DNA of 64,000 bases from Alphaproteobacteria bacterium. GTDB lineage: Bacteria > Pseudomonadota > Alphaproteobacteria > UBA7985 > JAUIBT01. How positions within the stretch are numbered: position 1 is the first letter of the stretch; the number at the start of each line of letters is the position of its first letter. Positions 47,464-55,730 of this stretch are shown here, piece after piece. The notes under the pieces are model-generated. The model saw nothing but the letters and a program-made list of their open reading frames with translations. It was not told the origin of the DNA and ran no database searches. Location of the stretch: the NCBI GenBank assembly GCA_030428565.1, contig JAUIDR010000012.1, positions 1 through 64,000 on the forward strand, written 5' to 3'. Both the position numbers and the translations under genes were made by a program.

Positions 47464-48666
47464 TTACGATTGGCCCAGCGCATGAGCGATCCGGTCAGCC
47501 AAGCGTTCTGCCACCGCGCGCTTGTCTAGTTGAGGCCAGGCCTCAACACCGTCAGCGTCGATCACATGCACTTGGTTGCTATCGCCGCCAAAAACGCCCC
47601 GTTCGGCACTCACATCGTTGGCGACGATCCAATCACAGCCCTTGCGCGCGCGCTTGGCTTGCGCGTGCTCGACGACTTTTTCGGTCTCAGCAGCAAATCC
47701 CACAACCAAGGGCGGGCGCTGTTCGTGCTGGCTCAAGGTCGCCAAGATGTCCGGGTTTTGTTGCCAGCTAATCTCCGGCAGCCCGTCGCCCGTCTTCTTC
47801 ATCTTGTTGGGCGCGATTTGAGCCTTCCAGTCGGCCACCGCGGCGGCGCAAATCGCGGCATCGACCGGCAGGGCCGACAAGCAAGCCGCCAACATATCGT
47901 CGGCGCTCTCAACGTCGATCCGGCTCAAATTGTCAGGCGTCGGCAGTTGCACCGGCCCCGCGATCAGCGCGACCTCTGCCCCAAGGGCCGCCAGTGCCGT
48001 CGCAATCGCAAAGCCCTGCTTTCCCGACGAGTGATTGGAGACATAGCGCACGGGGTCCAGCGCCTCGCGCGTTGGCCCGGCTGTCACCAGCACGCGCTTG
48101 CACGCTAGAGGCCCGCTCTGCCCGGCAAGCTGCGATGCAATGGCGGTCAGGATTTCTTCAGGCTCGGCCATGCGTCCTGTGGCAACCTCACCACACGCCA
48201 AGTCCCCGGCTTCGGGCCCGACAAAGCTGACACCGCGCTCAGCCAAGCGCTGGCGATTTTCTTGGGTTGCGGGGTGCGCCCACATATAGCCGTTCATCGC
48301 CGGTGCCAGCAGCACAGGCGCCGAGCTGGCAAGCAGGCAGGTCGTGGCCAAATCATCGGCCAGGCCGCTCGCCATGCGTGCCATCAGATTGGCGGTCGCA
48401 GGCGCAACAACGACCAGATCGGCTTCGCGCGAAAGGCGGATGTGACCCATTTCCGCTTCATCGGTCAGCGAAAATAGGTCCTGATAGACGGGCTGTTCGC
48501 TTAGCGCAGAGACCGACAACGGCGTGACGAATTCTGCGCCAGCCTTGGTCAAGATGCACCGCACCTGTGCGCCTTGTTCGCGCAAGCGGCGAATAAGGAA
48601 CAGCGATTTATAGGCCGCGATGCCGCCGCCGATAATCAAGAGGATACGCTTTGAAGCCAGGTGCAT
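47464..48666 (-). CDS. coaBC: Bifunctional phosphopantothenoylcysteine decarboxylase/synthase
   Basis: Performs two steps of coenzyme A synthesis. The N-terminal CoaC flavoprotein half has GGGIAAYKSLFLIRRL, LLAPAMNGYMWAHPATQEN and ACGEVATGRMAEPEEI. The C-terminal CoaB half begins near residue 190 with VLVTAGPTREALDPVRYVSNHSSGKQGFAIA. The 400-aa size is normal. It precedes dut on the same strand, as in most Alphaproteobacteria, but here an extra methyltransferase gene separates it from ubiB. Confidence 0.98.
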   Translation of the reverse strand: MHLASKRILLIIGGGIAAYKSLFLIRRLREQGAQVRCILTKAGAEFVTPLSVSALSEQPVYQDLFSLTDEAEMGHIRLSREADLVVVAPATANLMARMASGLADDLATTCLLASSAPVLLAPAMNGYMWAHPATQENRQRLAERGVSFVGPEAGDLACGEVATGRMAEPEEILTAIASQLAGQSGPLACKRVLVTAGPTREALDPVRYVSNHSSGKQGFAIATALAALGAEVALIAGPVQLPTPDNLSRIDVESADDMLAACLSALPVDAAICAAAVADWKAQIAPNKMKKTGDGLPEISWQQNPDILATLSQHEQRPPLVVGFAAETEKVVEHAQAKRARKGCDWIVANDVSAERGVFGGDSNQVHVIDADGVEAWPQLDKRAVAERLADRIAHALGQS

Positions 48667-48826
48667 CGCGGTTCTGATCCCAACTGCTGATATGACGCGG
48701 ACGATCCCACCTATTGGTGGCCGCCCGCTGTTGCTCTTGGGACTTTCTAGGCCAAAGCGACGCGCTTGGCCAGACGGGCTGAAAGCAGCCCTTTATCAAA
48801 GCGCCGCAGAGCACGAGCAACGGCGG

Positions 48827-49576
48827 CTAGTGTAAGATTTTAGAGACCAGGATTAAACGATTGTTTCCCATCCAGGATTTCGGCCGATAGCCGTTGATAA
48901 ATTTTGCGGCGTAGCGATCCGATAAACCACTGAAATAGCGCACGTATTTCTGATAGTCCTTGGCGTTGACATCCTCGATGACATAGAGGCCGTCGTCGGC
49001 CAAATAGTCGATGATGTTTTCAAAAAAGCTCACGCCAGCCGCGAATTCATGCAAACCATCGTCGATGATTATATCCATGCTCGCAGGCGCCAACGCGGCT
49101 TGTTCGATAAAGCTTGCAATGCTCGCAGCAGAGGTCTGATCGCACGGGTAGGTCTTGATGCGCTCTTCTTCGAACAAGACCCCGGCATCAATATCGACGC
49201 CGACAATCTGCGCGTTGGGAAAAAAATCGCGCCAGACCCTGAGGCTGGCTCCAGGACGGCCTTTGACGCCCATATTGGAGGTCACGTTGGGGTTGTTGGT
49301 GCCCAATCCGCACTCCAAGACCGCCCGCACATCCTGGCGCTTGAGCTGAAACAACAGCTCATAGAAATCTGCATAAGTATGGCTTGGCCAAGGGTAGGGG
49401 TGCCCATCGGCGCCGATCTCGCCCTTATCGCTGCCGTAGGTGTCGCAGAGCGCGTTTAACAAACTGTGCGGGTTCTTTTGGTAGACTACATCGGCGCGCT
49501 GATCCAGCCGAGCGCGGACCGCCCAGCTGGCCTGAGCATATTCCAAAGCAGCTTTGATCTTCTTGAACAGTTTCAT
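48827..49576 (-). CDS. SAM-dependent methyltransferase-like protein
   Basis: A 249-aa protein: LLNALCDTYGSDKG, VLECGLGTNNPNVTSNMGVKGRPGASLRVWRDFFPNAQIVGVDID and MDIIIDDGLHEFAAGVSFFENIIDYL. These match class-I methyltransferases of the macrolide or polysaccharide O-methyltransferase type (MycE/TylF-like), with IDDGLH near the active site. The N-terminus is a basic amphipathic helix. It is not part of the conserved ubiE-ubiB-coaBC-dut block and breaks it between ubiB and coaBC. It could modify the surface glycan made by the nearby 40-46 kb locus. Confidence 0.78.
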   Translation of the reverse strand: MKLFKKIKAALEYAQASWAVRARLDQRADVVYQKNPHSLLNALCDTYGSDKGEIGADGHPYPWPSHTYADFYELLFQLKRQDVRAVLECGLGTNNPNVTSNMGVKGRPGASLRVWRDFFPNAQIVGVDIDAGVLFEEERIKTYPCDQTSAASIASFIEQAALAPASMDIIIDDGLHEFAAGVSFFENIIDYLADDGLYVIEDVNAKDYQKYVRYFSGLSDRYAAKFINGYRPKSWMGNNRLILVSKILH

Positions 49577-49618
49577 GCGGTCTCCTCAACAGGTGTCGGA
49601 CGCGTCAGCGATCCGTTT

Positions 49619-51169
49619 TTATGCCATGGCGAAAAACACCAGCAGCAAAGCCAGTGCCACGCCCGTTGCGAGCCCCATTGCCGCCCAAGCCAGCTCCGCC
49701 GCCGAGCAGCCCTTTCTGTCCGTGCCAGAGGCCCGGCTTTGCAGGTAGGTCTCAAGCTCGCTCGCTAGGTCTGGCAAGCGGTGCAGACCTTCAAGCCCTC
49801 GTTTGACCTCCTCACGCAGGCGTGCTTGCGGTCCCCGATTTTCGCGCATCCAGGTCTCGATCAGCGGCTGGGCCAAGGCCCAAATGTTGACACCCGGTGC
49901 GACACGGCGCGCGATGCCCTCGGCCATGATCATGTTCTTTTGCAGGATGAACAGCTCGGGCTGTACGACGAAATTGAAGGATCGCCCCATGCCCAAAAGC
50001 TGCCCCACCAATCGCCCGAACGAGACCTTGTCCAAAGGCTGGCCGATAATGGGCTCGCAGACCGCACGCAAGGACAGGGCAAAGAAATCCAGGTCGTCTG
50101 CGCGATGCAAATATCCTTCGTCCAAGAAGCGCTTGGCAATAGCCCGATAGTCACGTTGCAGTAGGGCCATCAGAACATCAGCCAGGAAAACGCGCAACGG
50201 CCAGGCGACCGAACCCATAATGCCATAATCGACCAAGGCCACCTGCCCAGTGTCCGTGATCGACAGATTTCCGCCGTGCTGGTCGCCATGAAAATAGCCG
50301 TCGCGAAAGATGGACAAGAACAGCAGCTCGGCCGCTTGTCCAAAGACATGCTCCAGATCGTGCCCGGCGGCGATCAGGCCCGCGCGGTCGTTCATGGACA
50401 CGCCCTGCACCCGCGTCATCGTCAAGACTGTGCGCGCGGTCAGATCCCAGTGCGCGCGCGGCACCACAACGCGATTTTCATGCTCATTGTAGGCATAAAA
50501 GGTCACCATCGCCGCCGCCTCAAGGCGCAAATCGGTCTCGGTTTGAAGCTGGCGCTCGTAGACGGCTAGCAGCCCCGGCGCATTCAGCGAGCGCGTCCCG
50601 GGCAGTAAAGTCGTGAGCGCGGCGAGCCAGCGAAACAAAGCCAAATCTTTTGCAAAAGCCCGGCGGATGCCCGGCCGCAAAATTTTGACCGCTACCGGTT
50701 GCCCGTCCTTTGTCGTGGCAAAGTGGACCTGGGCAACAGAAGCCGCCGAAATGGCCTCTTCATCGAAGGAAGAAAACAGCGTCTCAAGGGGGGCTTCGAA
50801 CTGGCGCTCGATCTCAGCGCGCACCTGCGAGAATTCAAAGCCCGGCAGGCGATCTTGCAGCGCTGTCAGGTCCAGCACGCCTTGCTCGCCGATCAGATCA
50901 ACGCGAGTCGCCAAAAGCTGCCCCGCCTTGATGTAGGACGGGCCGAGTTCCGCGAGCGCAGAGGCCAGACGCTGGCCCGGCCGCCTTTCTGGCTCAGTGC
51001 TCGATCGGTGTCGTTTGCGGCCTCGTAGAAGGGCGAAGGCCCGAGCGCCTAGCCCACTCTCAGGCGCCAAGGGCTGGAAGATTTCTAGCGCGTCGTGGCG
51101 GCGCAGCACCCTCAGCAAACGCCAAAGCTGACGCAACGGCGGCAGCCAGATCGAGCCTCTTCCTGCCAT
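49619..51169 (-). CDS. ubiB: Ubiquinone biosynthesis accessory kinase-like protein UbiB
   Basis: An atypical ABC1/ADCK-family ATPase needed for ubiquinone synthesis. The 516 aa have the KxGQ motif (SYIKAGQLLATRVDLI), VAVKILRPGI for the catalytic Lys and HGDQHGGNLSI for the catalytic loop. A C-terminal membrane hairpin is expected (WAAMGLATGVALALLLVFFAMA). It follows ubiE by five bases. The order ubiE-ubiB is a conserved pair near dnaA in Alphaproteobacteria. Confidence 0.97.
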   Translation of the reverse strand: MAGRGSIWLPPLRQLWRLLRVLRRHDALEIFQPLAPESGLGARAFALLRGRKRHRSSTEPERRPGQRLASALAELGPSYIKAGQLLATRVDLIGEQGVLDLTALQDRLPGFEFSQVRAEIERQFEAPLETLFSSFDEEAISAASVAQVHFATTKDGQPVAVKILRPGIRRAFAKDLALFRWLAALTTLLPGTRSLNAPGLLAVYERQLQTETDLRLEAAAMVTFYAYNEHENRVVVPRAHWDLTARTVLTMTRVQGVSMNDRAGLIAAGHDLEHVFGQAAELLFLSIFRDGYFHGDQHGGNLSITDTGQVALVDYGIMGSVAWPLRVFLADVLMALLQRDYRAIAKRFLDEGYLHRADDLDFFALSLRAVCEPIIGQPLDKVSFGRLVGQLLGMGRSFNFVVQPELFILQKNMIMAEGIARRVAPGVNIWALAQPLIETWMRENRGPQARLREEVKRGLEGLHRLPDLASELETYLQSRASGTDRKGCSAAELAWAAMGLATGVALALLLVFFAMA

Positions 51170-51174
51170 GCCCT

Positions 51175-52026
51175 TTAGAGCCGCCGGCCGGTATGGATTG
51201 CTGCGATGCCGCCCGATAGGTTGGTGTGGCTCACATGCTCAAAACCCGCCTGGCGCATCATGTCCTCCAACTCGCCCTGCTTAGCAAACTTGCGGATTGA
51301 TTCGACCAGATATTGATAGGATTCCCGATCGCCCGCCACCGCCTGGCCCATGCGCGGAATGACGTTAAAGGAATAGGCATCATACAGGCGATCAAAGCCC
51401 GGCAGTACGACCTGCGAAAACTCCAGGCAGAAGAAGCGTCCGCCCGGCTTCAGCACGCGGTAGGCTTCATTCAAAGCCTTTTGCGGCTCGTCCACATTGC
51501 GCAAGCCAAATGAGATCGTATAGCAATCAAAGCTTCGATCCGGCAGCGCCAGACCGGTCGCTGTGCCGCAAAGCCAGGAATAGTGGGTCTCGTACTGCGG
51601 GTAGGGATTAGGCAGCCTCTGGGCACGGGCCTGGCCTTCAACCAGCATCGAGGGGGTCAGGTCGCAGACCGTGACATCGGCCCGCGAGCCGATGGGCAGC
51701 CGCCGCCGACGGGCGTCTTGCTCGGCCGCGCGGCCCAGGGCAAAAGCGATGTCGCCCGTACCGCCCGCGACATCCAAAAAGCGCTCACCCGCGTGAGGTT
51801 TGATGCAGTTGATAAAGTGCGCCTTCCATAGACGGTGAACCCCAAAGGACATGACATCGTTCATGCGGTCATAAGAGCGCGCGACCGAGGTAAAGACGTC
51901 CTGGACCATGTCCGCCTTGTCCTCAAGCGGTACGTCTTGGAATCCAAAATGGGTGGTGGTCTGATCGGCGTGTGGCGCGCTGTTGTTCTGCGCGTGGCCT
52001 TGGTCGGTGCTGCTCGGCTCTGGCAT
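51175..52026 (-). CDS. ubiE: Ubiquinone/menaquinone C-methyltransferase UbiE
   Basis: SAM-dependent methyltransferase adding the C-methyl group to the benzoquinone ring. The 283 aa include VFTSVARSYDRMNDVMSFGVHRLWK, the SAM motif FLDVAGGTGDIAFAL and the family signature ISFGLRNVDEPQKALNEAYRVLKPGG. A roughly 30-residue polar N-terminal extension precedes the core. It is divergent from mutM and forms an operon with ubiB. Confidence 0.98.
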   Translation of the reverse strand: MPEPSSTDQGHAQNNSAPHADQTTTHFGFQDVPLEDKADMVQDVFTSVARSYDRMNDVMSFGVHRLWKAHFINCIKPHAGERFLDVAGGTGDIAFALGRAAEQDARRRRLPIGSRADVTVCDLTPSMLVEGQARAQRLPNPYPQYETHYSWLCGTATGLALPDRSFDCYTISFGLRNVDEPQKALNEAYRVLKPGGRFFCLEFSQVVLPGFDRLYDAYSFNVIPRMGQAVAGDRESYQYLVESIRKFAKQGELEDMMRQAGFEHVSHTNLSGGIAAIHTGRRL

Positions 52027-52209
52027 GGCGGGCCTCTTTGTTTGTCCTAAGCTGCCCTCGCGCCCGAAACGGGCTCAGCGGGGCGACGGATAGGCACGAA
52101 TCCTCGTTTGATCTTGTGCTAAGCTAATGTGAAAGCTTGGGCTTTCCCAAGGCCATTTTGTCCTAGGGGCCAGCGAAACACCGTCCCAACCCCCGCGGAG
52201 GCCCAAACC

Positions 52210-53028
52210 ATGCCCGAACTGCCCGAAGTCGAGACCACGATGCGCGGCCTAGCCCCCTTTGTCGTCGGTCAGCGCTTGGTGTTGGCGCGCGCCTATCGCC
52301 CGAACCTGCGCTTTGCGATTCCGGACGATTTCCAGCAAGCCATGCAAGGCCAGATCGTCGAGCGGCTGGAACGGCGCGCTAAATATCTGCTTTGGCATTT
52401 GTCCAATCAGCGCGTGCTGTTGATGCACTTGGGCATGTCGGGGCGGCTGCGAATCAACCCGAACGAGCCGCTGGCCAAACACGATCATCTGCAATGGCAG
52501 ACCGAAGCGGGAGCCGACATCCGATTTTATGATCCGCGTCGCTTTGGCTTTGTCGATCTGCTGGACGCGGACGCAAGGGATAGCCATCGCGCTTTGGCGC
52601 CGCTCGGCCCTGAACCGATGAGCGAGGCTTTCAACGCTGAAGGTTTGGCCGCTGCCATCGCCAACCGAAAGGCACCGATAAAGAGCCTGCTGCTGGATCA
52701 ACGCATCGTCGCGGGCTTGGGCAACATCTATGTTTGCGAGGCGCTGTTCATGGCGCGAATCCACCCCAGCCGCTCGGGGGCCAGCCTGGATAAGCGCGAC
52801 TACCAACGCCTGTGGGCAGCGCTGCGCGACGTGCTGGCTAAGGCCATCGCTGCGGGGGGCTCATCCTTGCGCGACTTCCGTCAAGTCGACGGCAACCTCG
52901 GCTACTTTGCCCACCAGTGGCAGGTCTATGGCCGCGAGGACCAGGCCTGCCCGCGTTGTCAAACGCCCATCGTCCGACTCCAGCAGTCCGGACGAAGCAG
53001 CTTTGTCTGCCCTGCCTGCCAAAGCTAG
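52210..53028 (+). CDS. mutM: Formamidopyrimidine-DNA glycosylase
   Basis: Removes 8-oxoguanine and ring-opened purines from DNA. The start at 52210 is required because Pro2 is the catalytic nucleophile (MPELPEVET); the upstream frame from 52129 is not used. Glu3, the Lys in the LLMHLGMSGR region and LLDQRIVAGLGNIYVCEALF are conserved. The C-terminal zinc finger is complete (CPRC and CPAC). Size is 272 aa. It lies divergently from ubiE, the usual alphaproteobacterial order near dnaA. Confidence 0.98.
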   Translation: MPELPEVETTMRGLAPFVVGQRLVLARAYRPNLRFAIPDDFQQAMQGQIVERLERRAKYLLWHLSNQRVLLMHLGMSGRLRINPNEPLAKHDHLQWQTEAGADIRFYDPRRFGFVDLLDADARDSHRALAPLGPEPMSEAFNAEGLAAAIANRKAPIKSLLLDQRIVAGLGNIYVCEALFMARIHPSRSGASLDKRDYQRLWAALRDVLAKAIAAGGSSLRDFRQVDGNLGYFAHQWQVYGREDQACPRCQTPIVRLQQSGRSSFVCPACQS

Positions 53029-53134
53029 CCGTCAACGGGGCCTAGCGCGCCGGGCCGCGGAGCCCTGTCGTATATCCCTAGGGGTATTGCAAGCGCTTGG
53101 GCGCGATTCTAGGCCCGCATGGCACTGCAACAGC

Positions 53135-53164
53135 TTGACGAGCTATCCACAGCTCCTTTATAGA
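53135..53164 (+). promoter_or_regulatory. Predicted rpsT promoter overlapping a DnaA-box-like site
   Basis: TTGACG (53135-53140) and TATAGA (53159-53164) are 18 bp apart, upstream of rpsT. The spacer contains CTATCCACA (53143-53151), one mismatch from the DnaA box TTATCCACA. DnaA could therefore modulate this promoter; that is inference. Confidence 0.65.
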
Positions 53165-53208
53165 CCGGCTTAACGTGAAAGAACTCGATTCATAAGGATT
53201 ATGTTTCC

Positions 53209-53472
53209 ATGGCAAATTCGCCACAGGCCCGTAAGCGCATCCGCACTGCGGAGCGCCGGACCGCTATCAATCGCGCACGCCGCTCACGTGTGCGCACCTA
53301 TATCAAAAAAGTCGAAGCGGCTATTGCTGCTGGTGACAAGGACGCTGCTGCTGAAGCGTTCAAGAACGCGCAACCCGAAATGCACCGCGGTGTGACCAAG
53401 GGTGTGTTCCACAAGAACATGGTGGCGCGCAAACTGTCGCGCCTGTCATCGCGCATCAAAGCGATGGCTTAA
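53209..53472 (+). CDS. rpsT: 30S ribosomal protein S20
   Basis: A primary rRNA-binding protein of the small subunit. The 87 aa are typical: [38 protein letters not shown], then [33 protein letters not shown] lies about ten bases before the ATG. It is a single-gene unit between a sigma-70-like promoter and a perfect terminator. rpsT immediately upstream of dnaA is a common alphaproteobacterial arrangement. Confidence 0.99.
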   Translation: MANSPQARKRIRTAERRTAINRARRSRVRTYIKKVEAAIAAGDKDAAAEAFKNAQPEMHRGVTKGVFHKNMVARKLSRLSSRIKAMA

Positions 53473-53830
53473 GTCCTTAATTGGACTAATCTCTAAGCTC
53501 TCGCGATACGCGAAAGCCGAGACACTTATCCCAAGGAGAGGCTATGCCTCTCCTTTTTTTTGTGCAGTTTTCCCCAACGCCAACAACCTCGGCGCGACCG
53601 AATGGGTGTCAAGCGCTCTTTTCGATTGATATGCCCCCCACCGCGCTTTAGGTTCATACCACTAACTGAGGGCACCCCAGTGCCTCTGCGGGGAGCTACG
53701 TGCTGACCAAAATTCGCCACTAGAGCGGAGAGCAAAGTAAGCGATTTGTCGATAACGAAAGCTGCCGTCGATCGAATAGTTGATCGGCCCAGAAGCAGCA
53801 AACTTTTGAGTGTATGGGATTTCGAACGGA
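53473..53830. other. rpsT-dnaA intergenic region
   Basis: Besides the terminator, these 358 bases should hold the dnaA promoter. Weak DnaA-box-like sites are visible: TTATCCCAA (53527-53535) and TTTTCCCCAA (about 53567). No clear box cluster or AT-rich unwinding element is present, so this is not an obvious origin. Confidence 0.5.
53533..53561 (+). terminator. Rho-independent terminator of rpsT
   Basis: AAGGAGAGGC pairs perfectly with GCCTCTCCTT around TAT, followed by a T-run. It separates rpsT from dnaA. Confidence 0.96.
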
Positions 53831-55279
53831 ATGACCGACGAAACGGACCGAAGCTGGCTTGAAGAAGGGTGGCAATCCGTCACCGCCTCGCTTCGCAAGG
53901 AGCTCGGCGATACCAACTACCGCTCTTGGATTACGCCGATTTCACTTGGCGAATTCGATTCTGGCAAGCTGACGCTCATTGCGACCAGCCGCTTCATTCG
54001 CGACTGGGTGCGGAGTAATTACAGCGACAAGATTCTGGCGCACTGCAAGCGTGAGATGCCGAAGGTGCTCGCCATTGATGTTATCGTGAAGCCAAAGACC
54101 GCCAACCAGCGCCCACCGCGTGCGCCGGGTGATGCGGAAGCCTTGGCCGCGAATCCCGACTTTAAAGCGCCCGGCCTCAGCGACCTCGCGACGCCCAATT
54201 TGGCAGCGGGCAGCGTCGACGCTCCCTTGAGCGGCAGCATGTTTGCTGGCGGTGAGATATCCGCCCAGCTCGATCAGCGTCTGACCTTTGATACCTTTGT
54301 TGTCGGGGGCACCAATGAGCTGGCCTATACGGCCTCGCGCCGCGTCGCAGAGAATTCGCAAGTCGGCTTCAATCCCCTGTTCTTGTATTCGGGCGTCGGC
54401 TTGGGCAAGACCCACTTGATGCACGCCATCGCTTGGCACATTCGCACCCACCAGCCCGAACGCAAGGTAGTCTACCTGACCGCCGAGCAGTTTATGTTCC
54501 AGTTCATTCGCTCGATCCGCGAGCGCAGCACGGTGGCCTTCAAGGAATCCTTCCGCAACGTCGATGTGTTGATGATCGATGACATTCAATTCATCGGCAA
54601 TCGCCAATCGACCCAAGAAGAATTCTTCCACACCTTCAACGCTCTGGTCGATCGCAACCGTCAAGTTGTGATTTCCGCCGATAAGAGCCCGACCGAACTG
54701 ACGGGCATGGAAGACCGTCTGCGTTCGCGCTTGGGCTGGGGTTTGGTCGCGGATATCCACCCGACCTCCTACGAGTTGCGCTACGGCATTTTGGAGCAGA
54801 AGATCGCCGCCCGCGGTGTCGAAGTGCCGGCCTCGGTGCTGGAATTCCTAGCCCAATCCATCACCTCTAATGTGCGTGAATTGGAAGGGGCGCTTAACCG
54901 TTTGATCGCCCACTCCTCTTTGATGGGGCGTCAGATTACCGTCGATAACGCGCGCGAGCTGCTGGCCGATTTGCTGAAAGCCAACGACCGCCGGGTGACA
55001 ATCGACGACATTCAAAAGCGCGTCGCGACGCACTTCAACATGCGCTTGTCAGACATGACATCGGCGCGCCGTGCCCGTTCAGTGGCCCGTCCACGCCAGA
55101 TCGCCATGTACCTGTCAAAGGTGCTGACCAACCGTTCGCTGCCCGACATCGGCCGCAAGTTCGGGGGACGCGACCATACTACCGTCATGCACGCTGTGCG
55201 CCGGGTCGAAGAGCTGTGCAAAATGGATAGGGCCTTTCGTGAGGATGTGGAGCTGCTCGAACGCTCGCTGCGCGAATAA
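53831..55279 (+). CDS. dnaA: Chromosomal replication initiator protein DnaA
   Basis: ATP-dependent initiator that melts oriC. The form starting MTDETDRSWLEEGW (482 aa) is preferred on N-terminal similarity; an in-frame ATG at 53810 would add seven residues. Domain I is about 1-85. The AAA+ domain has Walker A GVGLGKTHL near residue 190 and Walker B VLMIDDIQFIG. Domain IV has the DNA-binding SARRARSVARPRQIAMYLSKVLTNRSLPDIGRKFGGRDHTTVMHAV. Domain II is short and Ala/Pro-rich. It is followed by a strong terminator, so unlike in many bacteria it is not co-transcribed with dnaN. Confidence 0.98.
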   Translation: MTDETDRSWLEEGWQSVTASLRKELGDTNYRSWITPISLGEFDSGKLTLIATSRFIRDWVRSNYSDKILAHCKREMPKVLAIDVIVKPKTANQRPPRAPGDAEALAANPDFKAPGLSDLATPNLAAGSVDAPLSGSMFAGGEISAQLDQRLTFDTFVVGGTNELAYTASRRVAENSQVGFNPLFLYSGVGLGKTHLMHAIAWHIRTHQPERKVVYLTAEQFMFQFIRSIRERSTVAFKESFRNVDVLMIDDIQFIGNRQSTQEEFFHTFNALVDRNRQVVISADKSPTELTGMEDRLRSRLGWGLVADIHPTSYELRYGILEQKIAARGVEVPASVLEFLAQSITSNVRELEGALNRLIAHSSLMGRQITVDNARELLADLLKANDRRVTIDDIQKRVATHFNMRLSDMTSARRARSVARPRQIAMYLSKVLTNRSLPDIGRKFGGRDHTTVMHAVRRVEELCKMDRAFREDVELLERSLRE

Positions 55280-55376
55280 ACCGGGGGGCCAAGCCCAACC
55301 AACGACAGAGCGTTACGCGCCTCGTTGACCTGGGACATTCAGATAAAGGGTAGGGGTCCGTTCCTACTTCAAAACT

Positions 55377-55401
55377 GGGCAGCCGCGTGCTGCCCTTTTT
55401 T
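55377..55401 (+). terminator. Rho-independent terminator of dnaA
   Basis: GGGCAGC pairs with GCTGCCC around CGCGT, followed by TTTTTTG. Confidence 0.93.
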
Positions 55402-55452
55402 GTGGCCCACACGACAAGTTACCCCAGTCCACAAGGCCCCAGAAAGACACAA

Positions 55453-55516
55453 GCCCAGGGTTACATAAGGCCAGGGTCACATATGGCCAGGGTCCCATAA
55501 GCCCAGGGTCACGTAA
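55453..55516. repeat. Four 16-bp tandem repeats after dnaA
   Basis: Units at 55453, 55469, 55485 and 55501 have the consensus GSCCAGGGTCACATAA, each with one to three differences. The 64-bp array has no spacer between units. Confidence 0.9.
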
Positions 55517-55638
55517 AATCTGGGCCGTCGTCTCTCTTGGCAAGCAAGCCTTCAAGGCCGGTGCCACAGCTATAGGGCTGGACATTTGCCAGCACACCAG
55601 CAGAGCGCACGGGCCACCGCCACGACCTGATTATCCAA

Positions 55639-55680
55639 GCAAGATTATTTAGGCAAGATTATTTAGGCAGGAATATCTAA
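55639..55680. repeat. Three AT-rich 14-bp tandem repeats
   Basis: GCAAGATTATTTAG occurs at 55639 and 55653 without change, and a diverged third copy (GCAGGAATATCTAA) lies at 55667. The array lies about 50 bases upstream of the benE-like start codon and is the most AT-rich segment of this spacer. Confidence 0.9.
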
Positions 55681-55730
55681 GCAGGCAAATTTCGGTTTCA
55701 CTCGGCGAGCCGCTCGGCTAACCAGAAACC

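Larger units (their letters stand above)
55280..55730. other. dnaA-benE spacer with two tandem-repeat sets
   Basis: These 451 bases hold the dnaA terminator, then four 16-bp repeats, then three AT-rich 14-bp repeats preceded by GATTATCCAAG (a distant DnaA-box match). No gene was recognised. The combination of iteron-like repeats and AT-rich units beside dnaA is origin-like but weak: no perfect DnaA box is present. Confidence 0.6.

Noticed and set aside
53473-53830. Origin of replication between rpsT and dnaA
   Set aside because: Only weak DnaA-box matches and no AT-rich unwinding repeats were found.
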